A stretch of 64,000 bases of DNA from Archangium sp. (GCA_030681645.1 JAUXRX010000042.1:207534-271533), one strand, 5' to 3'. Numbered from the stretch's first letter, positions 8,656 to 18,742 are shown. Numbers and translations: made by a program. The notes: generated by a model not told the origin, from the sequence alone.

Positions 8656-9477
8656 ATGCCGACACGCTGGCCGCAGACCCTGGCGATCGCCCCCCACCTC
8701 GACCCCACGGCCCTCGACGCGGCGTGGGCCGAAGGCGCGGCCTGTCATGAAGGCGTCTCGCTCTCGCAGGAGCGCTTCGATGAACGGCTCTCGCGCGCGC
8801 TCCAGGGCAGCGGGAACCCCGAGCCGCAGCTCAGCGAGCTGTGCGTGAGCGACCTCTATCTCGCCGCCGCCTGCGAGGCCCGCGACCCGCTGGCGCTGCT
8901 TCGCTTCGACCAGCTGCTGGTCTCCCTGCGCCCGGTCGCCGAGAGCATCGGGAGCTCGGGTGATGAGGTGCTCCAGCAGGCCCGGGTCAAGCTGGTGATG
9001 GGTGACGGCCGCCTCGCCGACTACGGGGGCCGCAGCGCGCTCACCCACTGGCTCAAGGCGACGGTGGTCAACCTCGCGCTGAACCTGCGCCGCGCCAGCC
9101 ACCCGACGTACTCCATCGACGACCCCGATCTGGCGATCCTCGAGCTGCCTGACGTCGCCGAATGGGCCGAAGAGACCCTCTCGAGGGAAGAGGCGCGCCA
9201 GCTGCTGAAGGCCGGGCTGCGCCGCGCGATGGAGAAGCTCAGCCGCACCAGCCGCTCGCTGCTTCGCCAGCACTACCTCGACGCCGTCACCCTCGAGAGC
9301 CTCGCCCGCTATCACGGCGTGCACCGCGCGACGATCGCCCGGTGGATCGCCGAGGCGAAGGAAGTGCTGCTCGGGCACCTCGAGGCCGAGCTGCACGGCA
9401 ACCTCGACAGCCTGCTGGGCCAGGTGCGCAGCCGCGCGACCCTCGGCCTCCGCAGCCTCCTCGCCTCGGTGAGCTGA
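8656..9477 (+). CDS. ECF-like RNA polymerase sigma factor, kinase-associated type
   Basis: The 273-residue protein starts at ATG 8656, chosen because it follows a purine-rich ribosome binding site; a longer frame would translate the REP-like element. Residues about 120-165 (RLADYGGRSALTHWLKATVV and the adjacent Leu/Arg-rich helix) look like a sigma region 2. Residues about 190-255 contain a region 4 helix-turn-helix (LRQHYLDAVTLESLARYHGV, then HRATIARWIAEAKE). The next gene starts 3 bp downstream and encodes a membrane kinase with an N-terminal zinc-finger-like motif. That arrangement is known for myxobacterial and planctomycetal sigma factors whose activity is set by the partner kinase. Regulation by its partner is inferred. 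Confidence 0.82.
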   Translation: MPTRWPQTLAIAPHLDPTALDAAWAEGAACHEGVSLSQERFDERLSRALQGSGNPEPQLSELCVSDLYLAAACEARDPLALLRFDQLLVSLRPVAESIGSSGDEVLQQARVKLVMGDGRLADYGGRSALTHWLKATVVNLALNLRRASHPTYSIDDPDLAILELPDVAEWAEETLSREEARQLLKAGLRRAMEKLSRTSRSLLRQHYLDAVTLESLARYHGVHRATIARWIAEAKEVLLGHLEAELHGNLDSLLGQVRSRATLGLRSLLASVS

Positions 9478-9480
9478 CCC

Positions 9481-11832
<2,352 letters not shown>

Positions 11833-11867
11833 GTACATCGACACAGTGACTCTGACCGATCGACGAA

Positions 11868-11940
11868 CCGTTCACCCCGAGCGAAGTCGAGGGGCAACTT
11901 CGCTGAGCGACCGTCCCTCGACTCCGCTCGGGATGAACGG
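11868..11940. repeat. intergenic REP-like inverted pair between convergent genes
   Basis: Two 26-bp arms (11868-11893 and 11915-11940) are inverted copies with two mismatches, separated by 21 bp. The arms are the same unit that is tandemly expanded inside the first kinase gene. Placed between the converging kinase and transporter genes, the large hairpin could end transcription from both sides. Confidence 0.85.
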
Positions 11941-11990
11941 CGACGGCGAACCGATCATCTTCACTGTGGCGAAGTACTAGCCTCGAGCCC

Positions 11991-13076
11991 TCAGCGATCC
12001 GGACGCGACAAGGCGACCGGTGGGTCTTCGTGGTGTGCCTCGGGCTGTTCGCCCCGCTGCTCTGGTTTCGCGTCGGCGCGCCCCTCGCGAGCTGGATCGC
12101 TCGCGATCGAGATCACCTCCATCGCCATGCGCACGATGAGCGGGCCGATCAACGCGCCCCAGGTGCCGAACGCCGCCAGCCCGCCGAACACCGAGAGGAA
12201 GAGCAGGAACATGGGCATCTTCAGCGCGCCCATGCGCGCGTAGATGGGCCGCAGCAGGTTGTCGATGACGCTGATGACGCCGATGCCGAGCAGCACGAGG
12301 ATGGCGCCCTTGATGGGATGCGCGGTGAGGAAGAGGCCCAGGGCGATCGGCCCCCACACCAGCGACGTGCCCACCATGGGGATGATCGACGCGATGCCGG
12401 TGATGGGGCCGAGCACCCACGCGCGGGGCACGCCGAGGGCGAAGTAGATGATGGTCGCCACCAGGCCCTGCGTCGCGCTGGTCAACCCCACGCCCACCAG
12501 CAGGCCGCGGCCCGTCTCGTGGAACGCGTCGGCGATGCGGTCGAGGTGCCTGGGCTCGAGGGGCGAGTGCTGCTTGATCCACGTCCACACCGCCGGCGAG
12601 TCGACCAGCAGCGCGTAGGCGCCCGCGAAGTAGATGAAGAGCCCCACCACCGCGGTCGCCGCGGCGCCCGCGAGGTTGGTGAGGAAGTCGAAGCCCTGCG
12701 CGCCCGAGCGCTGCGTGAGCGCCATCACGTCGGCGAGGCTCGAGGGCAGCGCGAGCGGGGCATCGGGTGAGGAGAGCAGCGCCTCGAGGGCGACCGTGGC
12801 CGAGGGCGAGCTCTTCACCGTGGCGATCAATTCCTGCGCGCCCGAGATGACGCCGATGACGACGAGCGCCACCGGGAGCGCGATCACCACGAAGATGATG
12901 AGCGAGAGCACCGCCGCCGCGCGACGCCGGCCCTTGAAGGCACGCTCGAAGCGCTTCAACAACGGGCGGGTCAACGCCGCGGTCCACGCCGCGAGCAGCA
13001 GCGGCGGCCACAGCGGCCAGATCACGAACAGGCTCGCCGCGCAGAGCACGACCAGCAGCCAGCGCAGCGGAGTCAC
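11991..13076 (-). CDS. AI-2E family transporter
   Basis: 361-residue polytopic inner-membrane protein of the AI-2E/PerM family. About eight hydrophobic segments are visible: a paired N-terminal set (LRWLLVVLCAASLFVIWPLW), an amphipathic central region (about 100-150), then a C-terminal bundle with the conserved stretch GPITGIASIIPMVGTSLVWG. The last 30 residues are hydrophilic (DAKPEQRGEQPEAHHED). The GTG start overlaps the stop of the 81-aa gene upstream (GTGA), so the pair is translationally coupled. Family members export small molecules or ions; the substrate here is unknown. Confidence 0.88.
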   Translation of the reverse strand: MTPLRWLLVVLCAASLFVIWPLWPPLLLAAWTAALTRPLLKRFERAFKGRRRAAAVLSLIIFVVIALPVALVVIGVISGAQELIATVKSSPSATVALEALLSSPDAPLALPSSLADVMALTQRSGAQGFDFLTNLAGAAATAVVGLFIYFAGAYALLVDSPAVWTWIKQHSPLEPRHLDRIADAFHETGRGLLVGVGLTSATQGLVATIIYFALGVPRAWVLGPITGIASIIPMVGTSLVWGPIALGLFLTAHPIKGAILVLLGIGVISVIDNLLRPIYARMGALKMPMFLLFLSVFGGLAAFGTWGALIGPLIVRMAMEVISIASDPAREGRADAKPEQRGEQPEAHHEDPPVALSRPDR

Positions 13077-13318
13077 GGGGTCAGTCCTTCGACGAGGGCA
13101 CTCCAGGGCAGCTCGTTGCCAGCGCGCCGCTCTGCGAACGGAAACACCGCCGCGCGCTTCCTCCGGTTCGGCGCCTTCGTCGGCTCGTTCGTGGGGTCGG
13201 GCTTCCCCGCCGGCGTGCCGGGCTGGGTGGGCTCGTCGGTGTCGAACTGCTGCTCGCCCAGCAGGGTGAGGACCGCGTGCTCGAGTGCCGTCGCCTGCGC
13301 AGAGATGCTGTTGGCCAT
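13073..13318 (-). CDS. small hypothetical protein upstream of AI-2E transporter (81 aa)
   Basis: Begins MANSISAQATALEHAVLTLL, followed by an acidic/proline linker (TDEPTQPGTPAGKPDPTNEP) and a basic C-terminal part (APNRRKRAAVFPF). No membrane segment or known domain. Its stop overlaps the transporter start by four bases, indicating coupling. An in-frame ATG at 13405 would add 29 residues; I prefer 13318 because the added residues look non-coding. Function unknown. Confidence 0.6.
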   Translation of the reverse strand: MANSISAQATALEHAVLTLLGEQQFDTDEPTQPGTPAGKPDPTNEPTKAPNRRKRAAVFPFAERRAGNELPWSALVEGLTP

Positions 13319-13417
13319 GATGGGAGTTTCCCGTGCATCTGGGAGGCCACGCGCGAAGCGGCTGGATTCAGGGGCTTCCAGCCACCTCCCCACGCGCAAC
13401 TCCATCAGGTTGATGCG

Positions 13418-13960
13418 CTATTCCACCCAGTCGACGACGAACGTGCAGCTCGCGTCGACCTGCGCGGGGAAGGACACCTGCAGCTCCTTCGCGCCCGCGA
13501 AGAGCCCGCCCCGCTCGATGATGCCCGCGTAGAAATCGGGAATGCCGCTGACGTCGTTGAACCAGACCTCGGCCTTGCCCGGGCCCAGCGCGGTGAAGCG
13601 CGTCTCGATGTAGTTGCCGCCGGTGCGGAAGTTGCGCTCCATGCGCTCCAGGGAGCGGCGCGGCCCGATGACTCGCATGAACTGCACCATCGCCTTGCCC
13701 ATGAACGTCTCTGAGAACCCGCGCATGAAGACGGCGCCCATGCCGCGCAACGCCTCGCGCTCCGCCTGGCCGGGGAAGAGGACGGAAGCGGTGAGGCGGA
13801 TGGCGCTCACCACCGCGTCGTTCGGATACGCGGGCTGCAGGTGTGCGAGGTCGATGCCGAGCGCCATGAGCTGCTCGTTCAACGCGGGCGTCATCTGGGC
13901 GCCGACTCCCCTGATGAGCAGGCCCTCCACCGATTGCGAGAACCACAGCTTTTCGGTCAC
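13418..13960 (-). CDS. DUF2378 (TIGR02265) family protein
   Basis: From GTG at 13960 the product is 180 residues (VTEKLWFSQSVEGLLIRG at the start). It shows the layout of the myxobacterial paralogous family: a VEGLLIRG opening, hydrophobic LFPG segment, FMGKAMVQFMRVIGPRRSLE near the middle, and a closing GIPDFYAGIIERGGL with a C-terminal FVVDW. This family is highly amplified in Myxococcota and has no settled function. An upstream frame to 14134 lies over non-coding sequence and is not used. Confidence 0.8.
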   Translation of the reverse strand: MTEKLWFSQSVEGLLIRGVGAQMTPALNEQLMALGIDLAHLQPAYPNDAVVSAIRLTASVLFPGQAEREALRGMGAVFMRGFSETFMGKAMVQFMRVIGPRRSLERMERNFRTGGNYIETRFTALGPGKAEVWFNDVSGIPDFYAGIIERGGLFAGAKELQVSFPAQVDASCTFVVDWVE

Positions 13961-14048
13961 GGGCGACTGATAGCAAGGACCCGTCCCAGCCTGTACCTCC
14001 GCGTCCTCGGGCGGCGGCAGCACCAACCCACTCCCAGCCCCCCGAGCG

Positions 14049-14498
14049 CTACGCGTAGCGGAAGGCCACCGTGAGGCGCCGGCGCAGCTCGTCGCGCACC
14101 TCGCGGAACGACTGCAGCTTCGCCGCCTCGTCACCTGCAGCGTGCGCCGGGTCGGGCAACCCCCAGTGCACCCGCATCGCCTTGCCGAGGAACACCGGGC
14201 AGACCTCTTCGGCGCAGAGGGTCACCACCACCTCGACGTCGCCGGGCGGGATGTCGTCGACGCTCTTCGAGAAGTGCGCGCTGATGTCGAGCCCCAGCTC
14301 GCCCAGCGCCTTCACCGCCAGCGGGTTCAGCTTCGAGGGCGCCGAGCCCGCTGACGACACCTTCACGCCCGCGGGTGCCAATGAGCGCGCGAGCCCCTCG
14401 GCCATCTGGCTGCGCGCGGAGTTCGCCACGCACAGGAACAACACGTGCTTCGGCTTGAGCGCCGCGATGGCGGCGGCTTCGGCTTCCCAGGTGCTCAT
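14049..14498 (-). CDS. arsC: arsenate reductase, thioredoxin-coupled type (low-molecular-weight phosphatase fold)
   Basis: 149 residues. The nucleophile loop CVANSAR (Cys23, C-X5-R) and two further cysteines in TLCAEEVCPVF (Cys95 and Cys100) form the relay used by thioredoxin-dependent ArsC enzymes, which reduce arsenate to arsenite in the cytoplasm. WGLPDPAHA matches the family's Asp-containing WPxPDP-type motif. It is last in the operon, overlapping acr3 by four bases (ATGA). Its need for thioredoxin fits the thiol-disulfide genes upstream in the same operon. Confidence 0.93.
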   Translation of the reverse strand: MSTWEAEAAAIAALKPKHVLFLCVANSARSQMAEGLARSLAPAGVKVSSAGSAPSKLNPLAVKALGELGLDISAHFSKSVDDIPPGDVEVVVTLCAEEVCPVFLGKAMRVHWGLPDPAHAAGDEAAKLQSFREVRDELRRRLTVAFRYA

Positions 14499-15592
14499 GT
14501 GGGCCTCACGTCGACAGCGCAGTTGGCGACCCGGGCCAGCTCGGCCGGATCGTTGGGGAAGTACTTCTGACGCAGCTTGAGCGCGACGTTCACCAGGCCG
14601 ATGAGCACCGGCACCTCGACCAGCGGGCCGATGACCGCCGCGAAGGCCGCGCCGTGGGCCATGCCGAAGGTGGCCACCGCCACCGCGATGGCCAGCTCGA
14701 AGTTGTTCGACGCCGCGGTGAACGAGAGCGTCGCGGTCTGGCCGTACGTCGCGCCCACCTTCCGGCTCATGAAGAACGACACGAAGAACATGATCACGAA
14801 GTAGATGAGCAGCGGCACCGCGATGCGCACCACGTCGAAGGGCACGTTCACGATGGCCTCGCCCTTGAGCGAGAACATCAGGACGATGGTCAGCAGCAGC
14901 GCGACCAGGGTGATGGGCGAGATGCGCGGAATGAAGACGGTGCGGTACCACTCCTCACCCTTGAGCGCGCGCAGGCCGAAGCGGCTGGCGATGCCCGCGA
15001 TGAAGGGAATGCCCAGGTAGATGAAGACGCTCTGCGCGATGTCGCCGATGGTGAAGTGCACCTCGGCGCCCTGGATGCCGAGCCAGCCCGGCAGCACGGT
15101 GATGAACACCCACGCGTAGACCGAGAAGAAGAGCACCTGGAAGATGGAATTGAAGGCCACCAGCCCCGCGCAGTACTCGGTGTCGCCGCTGGCGAGGTCG
15201 TTCCAGACGATCACCATCGCGATGCAGCGCGCGAGCCCGATGAGAATGAGCCCCACCATGTACTCGGGCTTGTCGTGCAGGAAGATGACCGCCAGCGCGA
15301 ACATCAGCACCGGTCCGATGATCCAGTTCTGCACCAGCGAGAGGATCAGCACCTTCCAGTTGCGGAAGACCCGGGGCAGCTCCTCGTAGCGGACCTTCGC
15401 CAGCGGCGGGTACATCATCAGCACCAGCCCCACCGCGATGGGCACGGACGTGGTGCCGACGTTGAACTTGTTCAGCATCGGCACCACGCCGGGCGCCAGG
15501 AAGCCGAGCGCGATGCCGATGCCCATGGCAATGAAGATCCACAGCGTCAGGTAGCGGTCGAGGAACGAGAGCCGTCTGGTGAGCGTGCTCAT
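14495..15592 (-). CDS. acr3: Acr3-type arsenite efflux transporter
   Basis: 365-residue polytopic membrane protein with about ten hydrophobic spans. It carries the conserved ARCIAMVIVWNDLASGD segment with the Cys essential in the Acr3 family, and the C-terminal SFTAASNNFELAIAVAVATF motif of the bile acid/arsenite transporter superfamily. It exports the arsenite made by ArsC. The gene overlaps arsC downstream and lies 3 bp after arsR, so the three are one transcription and translation unit. Confidence 0.95.
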   Translation of the reverse strand: MSTLTRRLSFLDRYLTLWIFIAMGIGIALGFLAPGVVPMLNKFNVGTTSVPIAVGLVLMMYPPLAKVRYEELPRVFRNWKVLILSLVQNWIIGPVLMFALAVIFLHDKPEYMVGLILIGLARCIAMVIVWNDLASGDTEYCAGLVAFNSIFQVLFFSVYAWVFITVLPGWLGIQGAEVHFTIGDIAQSVFIYLGIPFIAGIASRFGLRALKGEEWYRTVFIPRISPITLVALLLTIVLMFSLKGEAIVNVPFDVVRIAVPLLIYFVIMFFVSFFMSRKVGATYGQTATLSFTAASNNFELAIAVAVATFGMAHGAAFAAVIGPLVEVPVLIGLVNVALKLRQKYFPNDPAELARVANCAVDVRPT

Positions 15593-15595
15593 TTT

Positions 15596-15979
15596 TCAAA
15601 GACTCCCGATCAACGCCTTCAAGCGGCGCAGCGCGCGCGGCTCGACGCAGTAGCAGGTGCGCGGACCATCGATCTCGCCGCGAATGAGCCCCGCTTCCTT
15701 GAGCACCTTGAGGTGCTGGGAGACGGTCGACTGGGCGAGCGGCAGCACGTCGACGATGTCGCCGCACACGCAGGCCGAGCGGCGCACCAGCATCCGCATG
15801 ATCTGCACCCGGGCGGGGTGTCCGAGGGCCTTGGCGAGCTCGGCGAGCTCCTCGTCGGCCTGCTTCCCCTCGATGGGGCGGAGGTCAGGTGTGTCTTCAC
15901 TCGGGCTCGGTGGCGCGCAGCTTCGCGCCTCGACTGCGTTCGATTTCATCGCTCGCCTCGTGGTGGGGAGAATCGTCAT
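15596..15979 (-). CDS. arsR: ArsR/SmtB family arsenic-responsive repressor
   Basis: Winged-helix regulator of up to 127 residues. The recognition helix lies in LAQSTVSQHLKVLKEAGLI, and nearby cysteines (SACVCGDI and a C-terminal CYC) could bind As(III). The start at 15979 overlaps the stop of the CcdA-like gene (ATGA), favouring the longer form; an in-frame Met at 15949 would remove a weakly structured N-terminus. It is unusual that the repressor is fifth in the operon instead of first. A perfect palindrome just upstream of the first gene (17707-17722) is a candidate operator. Confidence 0.9.
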   Translation of the reverse strand: MTILPTTRRAMKSNAVEARSCAPPSPSEDTPDLRPIEGKQADEELAELAKALGHPARVQIMRMLVRRSACVCGDIVDVLPLAQSTVSQHLKVLKEAGLIRGEIDGPRTCYCVEPRALRRLKALIGSL

Positions 15980-16677
15980 CGCGCTGTCCAGAGGAAGTAG
16001 AGGCCGCCCAGAATCACCGCGACGCCCGAGCCGTGCTTGAGCCAGCGCGCGCCCCGCTCCCTGCTATTCCAGTTGAGCAGCCGCTGCACCAGGCCCGTCG
16101 ACGCACCGGCGAGCGCGATCAGCCCCGCGTGCCCCAGCCCGTAGAGCACGATCAGCCAGACGCCGAGCGAACCCTGCGTCGAGCCCGAGCGAAACGCGAG
16201 CCCCAGCAGCGGCCCCATGAAGGCGAAGGTGCAGGGCCCCAGCGCCACCCCGAAGAGCAGCCCCAGCAGCAGCGCGCCCACCGGCCCCTTGCGCGAGCTT
16301 CCTGACGGACCCGCGAGCCCCTGGGGGAGCGGCACCACGCCCAGCAGGTTGAGCCCCATCACGATGAACACGCCCGCGACCAGCCAGGTGCCCACGGGCC
16401 CGACGTCGCCGGCGACGCGGCCGGCGAGCACCGTCAGCAGCCCGATGACCGCGATGCTGGCCAGCGTCCCGAGCGCGAAGAGCGACGAGAGGCCGAGCCC
16501 TCGCCGGAAAGGGGGCGGTACGCCATCACCGTTCACGTACGCGACCACGAGGGGAATGCTGGTGAGGTGGCAGGGGCTGAGCACCACGCTCAGCGCGCCC
16601 CACGCGAACGCCGCCAGCAGCGCCAGCCACGGCGCTCCCGCGAAGGCGTCTCCGAAGGTGGTGAGCAGCGAGGTCAT
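15976..16677 (-). CDS. CcdA/DsbD-like transmembrane thiol-disulfide carrier
   Basis: 233 residues with about six membrane segments. It has two buried cysteines in the expected family positions: LSPCHLTSIPL near residue 35 and LGPCTFAF near residue 155. CcdA-type proteins pass electrons from cytoplasmic thioredoxin across the inner membrane to extracytoplasmic thioredoxin-like partners. The adjacent upstream gene (3 bp away) encodes exactly such an anchored thioredoxin, and the downstream arsR overlaps. In this operon it probably serves redox balance during arsenic stress; a role in cytochrome c maturation is less likely given the context. Confidence 0.87.
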   Translation of the reverse strand: MTSLLTTFGDAFAGAPWLALLAAFAWGALSVVLSPCHLTSIPLVVAYVNGDGVPPPFRRGLGLSSLFALGTLASIAVIGLLTVLAGRVAGDVGPVGTWLVAGVFIVMGLNLLGVVPLPQGLAGPSGSSRKGPVGALLLGLLFGVALGPCTFAFMGPLLGLAFRSGSTQGSLGVWLIVLYGLGHAGLIALAGASTGLVQRLLNWNSRERGARWLKHGSGVAVILGGLYFLWTAR

Positions 16678-16680
16678 CGG

Positions 16681-17079
16681 TCAGTCCAGGGCGACGCCGA
16701 GGCGCTTCCACTGGGCGAGGATGTCTTCGCGCGAGAGGAAGCCTTCGTGCCGGGCCAGCTCCCTGCCGTCCGCGCTGAGGAACAACTGGGTGGGCATGAT
16801 GGCGACGCGCCACTTCTCGCCAGCCTCGCGGTCCTCGAAGAGGTCGATGAACTCGACGTCCAGCTTTCCGGCGTAGTCGGCGCGAAGGCCCTCGAGGATG
16901 GGCACCATCGCCTTGCACGGGATGCAGGTCTTCGCGCCGAGGTCGAGCAGCTTTGGCAGCCGCGCGGGGACTGAAGCCGTCGACGCGGCCGTGGGAGCAG
17001 CCGCGGGCCCCGGCCGGAGCGCGACGACGGCGACGACCGCGAGCGCCACCGCGGCGCCGATGACGAGCTTCTGCGTCAT
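16681..17079 (-). CDS. membrane-anchored thioredoxin-like protein
   Basis: 132 residues. An N-terminal anchor (LVIGAAVALAVVAVVAL) is followed by an Ala/Pro-rich spacer and a thioredoxin fold with active site CIPC (about residues 57-60) in GAKTCIPCKAM and a cis-Pro loop IMPTQLF. It is predicted to face the periplasm and to receive electrons from the neighbouring CcdA-like protein. The start overlaps the end of the arsA remnant by four bases. Substrate unknown. Confidence 0.87.
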   Translation of the reverse strand: MTQKLVIGAAVALAVVAVVALRPGPAAAPTAASTASVPARLPKLLDLGAKTCIPCKAMVPILEGLRADYAGKLDVEFIDLFEDREAGEKWRVAIMPTQLFLSADGRELARHEGFLSREDILAQWKRLGVALD

Positions 17080-17366
17080 GGTCGCGGGCCTTCGGCGTGC
17101 CAGATCTCGCGCACGATGCGGGTCGCGTGCTGCGCGAGCTCAGGGAGGTGCTGGGCTTCGTTGGCCTGTCTGGCCAGCAGCACCGGGTCTGACACGGTGA
17201 GGCACTGGTTGACGGCCCACGCCATCGGCTTGATGTCGGCGCGCGCGAGATCCCGCTCGAGCGCCATCGCCTCGTGAATGGGCGTCGCCTCGGGCAGGGT
17301 GACCAGGAGCACGTGGCTGCGGCGGGCCAGCACCGTCGTCTTCCGCACGCCCCTGCCCATCTTCAT
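17076..17366 (-). pseudogene. arsA: arsA remnant (C-terminal piece of arsenite ATPase)
   Basis: The frame encodes about 96 residues. From residue 18 on it matches the C-terminal end of ArsA: VLLVTLPEATPIHEAMALER, then DLARADIKPMAWAVNQC. It parallels VIIVTLPETTP and AHIEPFAWVVNRS in the other arsA locus of this window. The preceding KMGRGVRKTT stretch may be a degraded P-loop, but no functional GKGGVGKT nucleotide-binding motif is present. The start codon overlaps the stop of the arsD remnant (TGATG) and the stop overlaps the thioredoxin start (ATGA). Thus most of arsD and arsA seems deleted while the coupled junctions survive. It is unlikely to act as an ATPase. Confidence 0.75.
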
Positions 17367-17455
17367 CACCACGCCGTGCCCACTCGCGGGTCGACCGACG
17401 GGCCGCAGCTTCCGGTGGAACAACACATGGCGGGGTCGAAGACGCGAACGTTCAT
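17366..17455 (-). pseudogene. arsD: arsD remnant (N-terminal metal-binding segment only)
   Basis: Only 29 codons, beginning MNVRVFDPAMCCSTGSCG. This is the ArsD N-terminus, with the vicinal Cys pair and third Cys at positions 11, 12 and 17 matching the As(III)-binding Cys12-Cys13-Cys18 of ArsD. The frame ends at a TGA that overlaps the start of the arsA remnant. ArsD is normally about 110-120 residues, so about three quarters is gone. It could still be made as a short thiol peptide. Confidence 0.78.
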
Positions 17456-17472
17456 TGAGGAGCTCTCCGGGT

Positions 17473-17706
17473 TCAGTGAAGCCAGCTGGCGATCAGCTCA
17501 CGCGAGGGGACGCTGCCCACGTGGACGACCTTGCCGTCGACGACGACGCCGGGCGTCGAGAGCACGCGGTACGCCATGATGTCGCGAATATCGTCCACCT
17601 TCTGCAGGTTGATCTGCACGCCCTGCTGCTGCGCGACCTCTTCGATGGCCTGCATCGTGAGCTTGCACTTCGCGCAGCCACTGCCGAGCACCTTGATGTC
17701 TCTCAT
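17473..17706 (-). CDS. small thioredoxin-like protein (redox-active disulfide protein 2 family)
   Basis: 77 residues. MRDIKVLGSGCAKCKLTMQ carries a CxxC active site at the start of the first helix, and STPGVVVDGKVVHVG the cis-Pro loop, as in the TIGR00412 thioredoxin-like family. No signal peptide, so cytoplasmic. It is the first gene of the ars operon; the arsD remnant starts 18 bp downstream. It may donate electrons to ArsC or to the CcdA-like protein, an inference from position. Confidence 0.88.
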   Translation of the reverse strand: MRDIKVLGSGCAKCKLTMQAIEEVAQQQGVQINLQKVDDIRDIMAYRVLSTPGVVVDGKVVHVGSVPSRELIASWLH

Positions 17707-17722
17707 ATCGTCTTTTGACGAT
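17707..17722. promoter_or_regulatory. palindrome at the head of the ars operon, candidate ArsR operator
   Basis: Perfect inverted repeat atcgtc-tttt-gacgat lying immediately upstream of the ATG at 17706, in the space a ribosome binding site would occupy. A protein bound here would block initiation for the whole operon. It is the only strong palindrome in the divergent 150-bp region. Assignment to ArsR is by position. Confidence 0.45.
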
Positions 17723-17855
17723 GTAGTGGGGCGAGTGATTGTCCGTCAACGGCGAGAGCGAGCCGGGGTCGAAGCCAATCTTCTCAATCGTAGTGAAGCG
17801 ATTCGGGGCGGTGCCCCGACCACCGGGGGCCGCGGGTCGTTATGCTCTCTGCGTC

Positions 17856-18500
17856 ATGCGAGTCACCTGCGAGCGATGTCAGGTGGAGTACGAGCTGCGC
17901 GACGACCGCGTTCCCCCCGGCGGCGCGCAGGTGCAGTGCACGAAGTGCCAGCACGTCTTCGTGGCGCGGCACCCTGCGCTCGAAGACACGGTGGTGCTCA
18001 GCCGCTCTGAGAAGGAGCTGCTGAGCTCGCTGCTCGCCGACCTCGAGCTGCTGCGCCAGACGCCGGTGGTCGAGCCGCTGGGCGATTCCGGCGACGAGCC
18101 CACCCTCGAGCGCGTGGCCGGGCCCCCGCCGGTGATGGGGCTGCGGGAGATCGCCAACGTCCGCCAGGTGCCCGGCGAGTCGCCGCGCCGCTGGTTCACC
18201 TCGGCTGATCTGGATCTCATTCTCTGGCTCGGCGGGCGCGGGGAGCCGTACGGGTTTCAGCTCTGCTACGGGAAGCTGGAGCGCAACGAGCGCGCGGTGA
18301 CGTTCTGGCCCGAGCGCGGGGTGACGCACTCCACCGTCGACGAGGGCCGGCGCGATCCGCTCACCGTGAAGGGCGCGCCCACGCTGACGGAGTCGCAGCC
18401 ATTCGATGCGGCCGGAGTGCTGGCGCGGTTCCTCGCCTCGAAGGGCGAGCTCGAGCCGCGCTTCGTCGACTTCGTCGCACAACGACTCCGCCCGGCGTGA
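17856..18500 (+). CDS. MJ0042-type zinc-ribbon domain protein
   Basis: 214 residues from ATG 17856, chosen because the product then begins with the zinc ribbon: MRVTCERCQVEYELRDDRVP followed by VQCTKCQHVFVA (CxxC...CxxC). This N-terminal motif is common in myxobacterial regulatory and motility-associated proteins. The rest contains an acidic helix (LLSSLLADLELL), a segment near residue 115 (WFTSADLDLILWLGGRGEPY) and no membrane span. Divergent from the ars operon. Role unknown. Confidence 0.75.
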   Translation: MRVTCERCQVEYELRDDRVPPGGAQVQCTKCQHVFVARHPALEDTVVLSRSEKELLSSLLADLELLRQTPVVEPLGDSGDEPTLERVAGPPPVMGLREIANVRQVPGESPRRWFTSADLDLILWLGGRGEPYGFQLCYGKLERNERAVTFWPERGVTHSTVDEGRRDPLTVKGAPTLTESQPFDAAGVLARFLASKGELEPRFVDFVAQRLRPA

Positions 18501-18563
18501 ACGGAGCTGGCCCAATCTGCTCACCCGCCCAGCTGCACGGCCTTGCCCACGAACGTCGTCGAC

Positions 18564-18737
18564 TCACACTGCGGCCGCGTCGTGGAAATTGCCAGCCACC
18601 TTCGTGAGCTGGGGATGCGTGACGTCGAGCTTCGCGGGTGTGCGGGCGAAGGCGGTGACGGCGTGTCCCTTCGCGAGGGCCGACTTCACGCAGAGCGCGC
18701 CGGTTCCCTGTGAAGCGCCGAGGACGAGGATTCTCAT
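18564..18737 (-). pseudogene. N-terminal fragment of an NAD(P)-binding (NmrA/SDR-like) protein
   Basis: The frame encodes 57 residues starting MRILVLGASQGTGALCVKSA. This is the Rossmann GxxGxxG opening of NAD(P)H-binding proteins of about 210 residues (family consensus GASGxTG), followed by GHAVTAFARTPAKL, the usual second strand. It then stops at TGA 18564. No downstream continuation is recognisable, so this is a truncated relic, 5 bp from an unrelated unknown gene. Confidence 0.6.
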
Positions 18738-18742
18738 GGTCG

